From Paenibacillus sp. XY044 (GTDB lineage Bacteria; Bacillota; Bacilli; Paenibacillales; Paenibacillaceae): a DNA stretch of 64,000 nucleotides. The DNA lies in the NCBI RefSeq assembly GCF_002257645.1, contig NZ_NQMO01000016.1, positions 1 through 64,000 on the forward strand, given 5' to 3'. Numbering within the stretch: position 1 is the first letter of the stretch; each line of letters starts with the position of its first letter. A program made the translations under genes and the position numbers. Below the pieces are notes generated by a model. It was not told the origin of the DNA and did no database searches. It saw only the letters and a list, made by a program, of their open reading frames with translations. Below, one piece after another: positions 60,961-64,000 of this stretch.

Positions 60961-62636
60961 AAATGGCTTCCCTGCTTTCTGTTATTCATATAGACGATAA
61001 TGGTTCGTAGAGTTGGATCCGCAGCCCCCTGGCATTTCGCTCCCGCATCGGACAGGACGCGGAGTCTTGCCGCCGTATCTTCGGTGATCCGCTCTCCCGG
61101 ATACAGGAGTGGAATTCCTGGCGGATACGGAATGATCATTTCCGCAGCGATTCTGTCCGCGCACTCCTGAAGAGGGACCGTTTCGGTATCTTCAGGAGAT
61201 ATGGGCTGCAGTCCAAATAGAATAGGATCTGATATGACGGCCTGGGCTAAAATGTTCCACGTGGAAAATTCGGCAGGGCTCCCTTGCATGTTGGACAGGC
61301 TGGACGCTCCCGTGAGGTGTGAGGCTTCTCCCGCCCCTGCTTGAACCGAATGGCGGCTTTCAGCTGCAGCAGGCGCTTCATCCGATTTCTGGGCGTCCGC
61401 CTTCTCTACAGTTATATGCCGGAGGGCATCCAGAAGGTGACGGGTGTCTTCCTCAGTGGATCCTAAACTGTACACCAGGACCACATAACGGTCATCGCTC
61501 ATCTCCGGTACGCAGCCATACGCCTCAAGCCGCTCCTGCAGCTCATAACCGCTCAGGACACCGGTGTCGTCATATATGACGACCTTGAAGGGGTCCTGCA
61601 TGGTGTATGCGGCCGCCGGACGGCGGAGGGCCGCCTGCGAGGGGCCGTCCGCCGATGCAGCGCCGGCGGACTCTTGTGGCTGCTGCCCCTGCGGGTGCAG
61701 CAGCTTGAATCGCGGCAGCTCCGCCAGGCCGCGCGCCAGGGCATCCACGGCGGCGAGCCCCGCCGCGAAGGCTCCGGCGCCCTGCACATGCAGCAGGCGC
61801 CGGGCCAGGTCCAGCGAGCCCATAATCGGGTACGATGGGCTCGAGCTCTGCACCATGGCGAGCCGCTGGCGGAGCAGGCCGCGGTTAATCCGCGGCCCCT
61901 GGACGTGCAGCATGGCTCCCATGGTGAGCGCGGCCAGCATCTTGTGCGTCGATTGCACGACGCCGTCCGCTCCGCTGGCCAAGGCATTTCCGGGCAGCCG
62001 CGGATGCTGCCCGTAGTGGGCGCCGTGCGCTTCGTCCACCAGCAGCGGAACCCCGTGCTGGTGGCACGCCTCCGCAAGCGGCGCCAAATCGCTGCCCATG
62101 CCGTAATAGTTCGGCATGGTGACCAGCACGCCCTTGGCCTGCGGATAGGCGGCCAGGGCGGCGGTGACAGTCTCAGCGGACGGGGCCACCGCCAGTCCGC
62201 TGACCAGGTCGAGCTCCGGCTGGATAAAGATCGCCTTCGCCCCCGCCATCATCAGCCCATGGATCACCGATTTATGGACATTCCGCTGGACGATCAGCAC
62301 ATCTCCCGGCTTGCTGCAAACCGTCAGAATCAGCGCTACATTTCCGGCTGTGCTGCCTCCAACCAGAAAGAAGCTCTCCTCGGCTCCAAAACAATCCGCC
62401 GCCAGCACTTGAGCCTCCCGGATAACGCCTTCCGGGTGGTGAAGATCATCTGTCCCCGTGATTTCAGTTAGATCCGCTTGCAGCACGTCCTGTAGAAATC
62501 CAGCTCCACCGGATTCAGTATAGGCCTGTCCTTTTTTATGTCCGGGCACATGAAACGATGTATATGCTTTATCTTTCATCTCCAGCATCATCTCATATAC
62601 CGGTGCTCGATGCTTGTTCACTTGTTGCTTTTTCAT
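60957..62636 (-). CDS. yaaO: Orn/Lys/Arg decarboxylase family protein (YaaO-like)
   Basis: 559 aa PLP fold type I. Seen: SFHVPGHKKGQAYTESGG, GSTAGNVALILTVCSKPGDV, the PLP lysine in VVQSTHKMLAALTMGAML and LLVDEAHGAHYG. The family enzymes decarboxylate Arg, Lys or Orn for polyamines; the substrate here is unknown. It has two low-complexity insertions (~320-345 and ~425-475) and a GC-rich middle (61600-62230). ATG 62636 is listed; a TTG at 62645 lies too near the ribosome site. Confidence 0.9.
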   Translation of the reverse strand: MKKQQVNKHRAPVYEMMLEMKDKAYTSFHVPGHKKGQAYTESGGAGFLQDVLQADLTEITGTDDLHHPEGVIREAQVLAADCFGAEESFFLVGGSTAGNVALILTVCSKPGDVLIVQRNVHKSVIHGLMMAGAKAIFIQPELDLVSGLAVAPSAETVTAALAAYPQAKGVLVTMPNYYGMGSDLAPLAEACHQHGVPLLVDEAHGAHYGQHPRLPGNALASGADGVVQSTHKMLAALTMGAMLHVQGPRINRGLLRQRLAMVQSSSPSYPIMGSLDLARRLLHVQGAGAFAAGLAAVDALARGLAELPRFKLLHPQGQQPQESAGAASADGPSQAALRRPAAAYTMQDPFKVVIYDDTGVLSGYELQERLEAYGCVPEMSDDRYVVLVYSLGSTEEDTRHLLDALRHITVEKADAQKSDEAPAAAESRHSVQAGAGEASHLTGASSLSNMQGSPAEFSTWNILAQAVISDPILFGLQPISPEDTETVPLQECADRIAAEMIIPYPPGIPLLYPGERITEDTAARLRVLSDAGAKCQGAADPTLRTIIVYMNNRKQGSHL

Positions 62637-62790
62637 TCCCAGCAAAAATCCCTTCCGGTTTCAATCTCTACCCTATTTTATCGTATATTGAATCATCCGG
62701 CTAACGGTCACCGTATAAAGTAGCCCTATAAAGAGAGTCATTTACTCAGGAATACACACAGAATCCGCAGCGGCGTCCATTGTATGAGAA

Positions 62791-62896
62791 GAAAAACTTC
62801 TATCGCCGTACCTTCTAAGAAGCCAGACCGCGTTTTGCAGAAGTTTTTCTTGCGATATAAGGATGCCGTGTCTACGAAGCTTATACTTTCTTATAT
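62791..62896 (+). repeat. Interspersed ~105-nt repeat, copy 3a
   Basis: First unit of a direct tandem pair: GAAAAACTTCTATCGCCGTAC, TTCTAAGAAGCCAGACC, TTTTTCTTGCGATATAAGGATG, CTACGAAGC, CTTTCTTATAT. The adjacent 62646-62790 segment shows no gene. Confidence 0.8.
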
Positions 62897-63000
62897 GAAA
62901 AACTTCTATCGCCGTACTTTCTAAGAAGCCAGACCAATTAAGCCATAGTTTTTCCTGCGACATAAGGATGCCGGTCTACGAATCTTATTCTTTCTTATAT
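62897..63000 (+). repeat. Interspersed ~105-nt repeat, copy 3b
   Basis: Second unit, starting immediately after copy 3a and about 85% alike by eye. Both units lie between csfB and the decarboxylase. A 73-codon minus-strand frame (62742-62963) runs through them but looks like chance. Confidence 0.8.
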
Positions 63001-63006
63001 CTAAAG

Positions 63007-63038
63007 CAAAAAAGGGACAGCTTCCCCGCTGCCCCTCC
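63007..63038 (-). terminator. csfB terminator
   Basis: GGGGCAGCGGGGAAGCTGTCCC hairpin followed by six T on the minus strand, 17 nt after the csfB stop. Confidence 0.88.
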
Positions 63039-63054
63039 TGAACAAAATACCTGC

Positions 63055-63240
63055 TTACGCGTTGGTCTGTAAATTGATTTGTCTCATCTGATGGATAAAA
63101 TAATGGTATTTGGCGTCTTCGGCATTTGTATGCACCATTTCACATTCGCACTCTTCGCAAATAAATTGTGATATAATGGTGATTCCTTCTTCTTTGACTT
63201 GCCCGCAAATAATACAGACGTGTTCGGTTTGATTTTCCAT
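63055..63240 (-). CDS. csfB: Anti-SigG factor Gin (CsfB)
   Basis: 61 aa. Zinc-binding CIICGQ (~8-13) and CEECECE (~28-34), typical of Gin, which holds SigG (and SigE) inactive until the proper stage. In B. subtilis csfB is SigF-dependent and lies near tmk. ATG 63240 has AAGGTGGG upstream; a GTG four codons earlier lacks spacing. I see no perfect SigF box. Confidence 0.93.
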   Translation of the reverse strand: MENQTEHVCIICGQVKEEGITIISQFICEECECEMVHTNAEDAKYHYFIHQMRQINLQTNA

Positions 63241-63449
63241 CAACCATCCCACCTTATTTCATTAATTACTATCAAGTATGACTCATTTTCTATTATTTTA
63301 AACCTTTTCATAGTGGTTTCATATCCCCCTTTGATTCCTACATACATATTCCTTGCGATCCCCGCAAGTGTCTGTACAGTAATTTTAAAAAAAGTCATTC
63401 AATCAGCCGATATATGAATTATAGACCTCTAGGAGGTGGAGCGTTCTCC

Positions 63450-63974
63450 ATGCCGGATGAGAATCAAGTTAACGCAACCTTTTACCACTATAAATTAATT
63501 AAAAAAATACCGGTTTCCCGGCTGCTTTTGCGCCTATATCTACTTCTTCCCTACATAGCGGTAATTTCATTCATGCTGGGCATTTCCTGGACCAGCTGCT
63601 TCTATTTCGTTCTCGCCGCACCGGTTATGCTCTGGATTCATTATGTCATTTCCCGATCCGTTCTGCTTTTATCGGGAACACCCTTTCGTAAACGATGGAA
63701 ATTCTCACTGCGGCTGCCTTGGCTCGGATATATTACTGACCAACATCTCAGCTACCGCCTGTTCCGGAAAGTCTATACCTATATCACCGGATTAGGCCTG
63801 CTTCTGCTGGCTGCAATCATGTTCTGGTCACCGGTTCCCTTTACGCTGTCTTTGCTGTTCTGGCATCTCTGGTTCCTGCTTCCGCAATATTATGCTTTTC
63901 TTCGCTTAATGACCCATCGTAAAGACGGTATGATTAAATTTAACGCGCAGGACATTTCCTATTATCAACAGTAA
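63450..63974 (+). CDS. Hypothetical membrane protein, divergent from csfB
   Basis: 174 aa with about four to five hydrophobic segments (near residues 27-43, 46-65, 108-128 and 133-150) and no known motif. ATG 63450 has TAGGAGGTGG ~10 nt upstream, which decides the start over ATG 63414. The tail is polar (HRKDGMIKFNAQDISYYQQ). No family recognised; its position beside csfB suggests, but does not show, a sporulation link. Confidence 0.78.
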   Translation: MPDENQVNATFYHYKLIKKIPVSRLLLRLYLLLPYIAVISFMLGISWTSCFYFVLAAPVMLWIHYVISRSVLLLSGTPFRKRWKFSLRLPWLGYITDQHLSYRLFRKVYTYITGLGLLLLAAIMFWSPVPFTLSLLFWHLWFLLPQYYAFLRLMTHRKDGMIKFNAQDISYYQQ

Positions 63975-64000
63975 CCATTCCTTATCGTCAGCATCACAAT

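Noticed and set aside
62742..62963. 73-codon minus-strand ORF across the tandem repeats
   Set aside because: It is a by-product of the repeat; the frame is not preserved in the other copies and no ribosome site is present.

Overview
The window is a chromosomal segment of a low- to mid-GC, endospore-forming Firmicute, most probably Paenibacillus or a close relative. Gene content and order match, in reverse, the tmk-to-lysS part of the Bacillus subtilis chromosome. Nearly every gene is on the minus strand, so transcription runs from high to low coordinates and ends at the 5' part of a 16S rRNA gene at the left edge. Gene calls rest on family motifs read by eye and on this synteny. No database search was possible.

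Regions from right to left (the direction of transcription): (1) 63-55 kb: csfB/gin, an Orn/Lys/Arg decarboxylase, tmk, darA (yaaQ), yaaR, holB, ricT (yaaT), yabA, the yabB methyltransferase, rsmI; then abrB and an HD phosphohydrolase. (2) 53-44 kb: tatD, a c-di-AMP (ydaO-type) riboswitch and the G5/3D-domain gene yabE, rnmV, ksgA, yabG, veg, sspF, ispE, purR, spoVG. (3) 44-35 kb: glmU, prs, a small plus-strand ORF, pth, fin, mfd, prsA. (4) 35-28 kb: spoVT, a SpoVB/MurJ-like flippase, mazG (yabN), hup, rqcP, yabP, yabQ, divIC, the S1-domain gene yabR. (5) 27-18 kb: spoIIE, yabS, the yabT kinase, tilS, hpt, ftsH. (6) 18-11 kb: nadA-nadB-nadC-coaX-hslO-yacD, then cysK. (7) 11-3.6 kb: the folate operon pabB-pabA-pabC-folP-folB-folK, yazB, dusB, then greA and lysS. 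(8) Left edge: a divergent TetR/membrane-protein pair and the rRNA operon start.

Housekeeping genes (translation, tRNA and rRNA modification, replication, cofactors, cell wall) are interleaved with sporulation genes. Several control regions can be read directly: a SigH-type spoVG promoter, a Spo0A-type spoIIE promoter with a long spacer, a SigF-like box before fin, SigG-like boxes before sspF and spoVT, 0A boxes around the abrB promoter, tandem consensus promoters for veg, and a riboswitch with its own terminator before yabE.

The less expected features lie between genes: a four-copy family of ~105-nt repeats (3.8, 27.9 and 62.8-63.0 kb), a family of 76-90-nt palindromic elements with shared ends (4.5, 59.3 and 60.2 kb), in-frame 48-nt tandem repeats in the ispE leader, a short ORF with a strong ribosome site between the riboswitch and yabE, and a probably leaderless tetR. 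I saw no prophage, IS transposase, CRISPR array, tRNA or defence locus.
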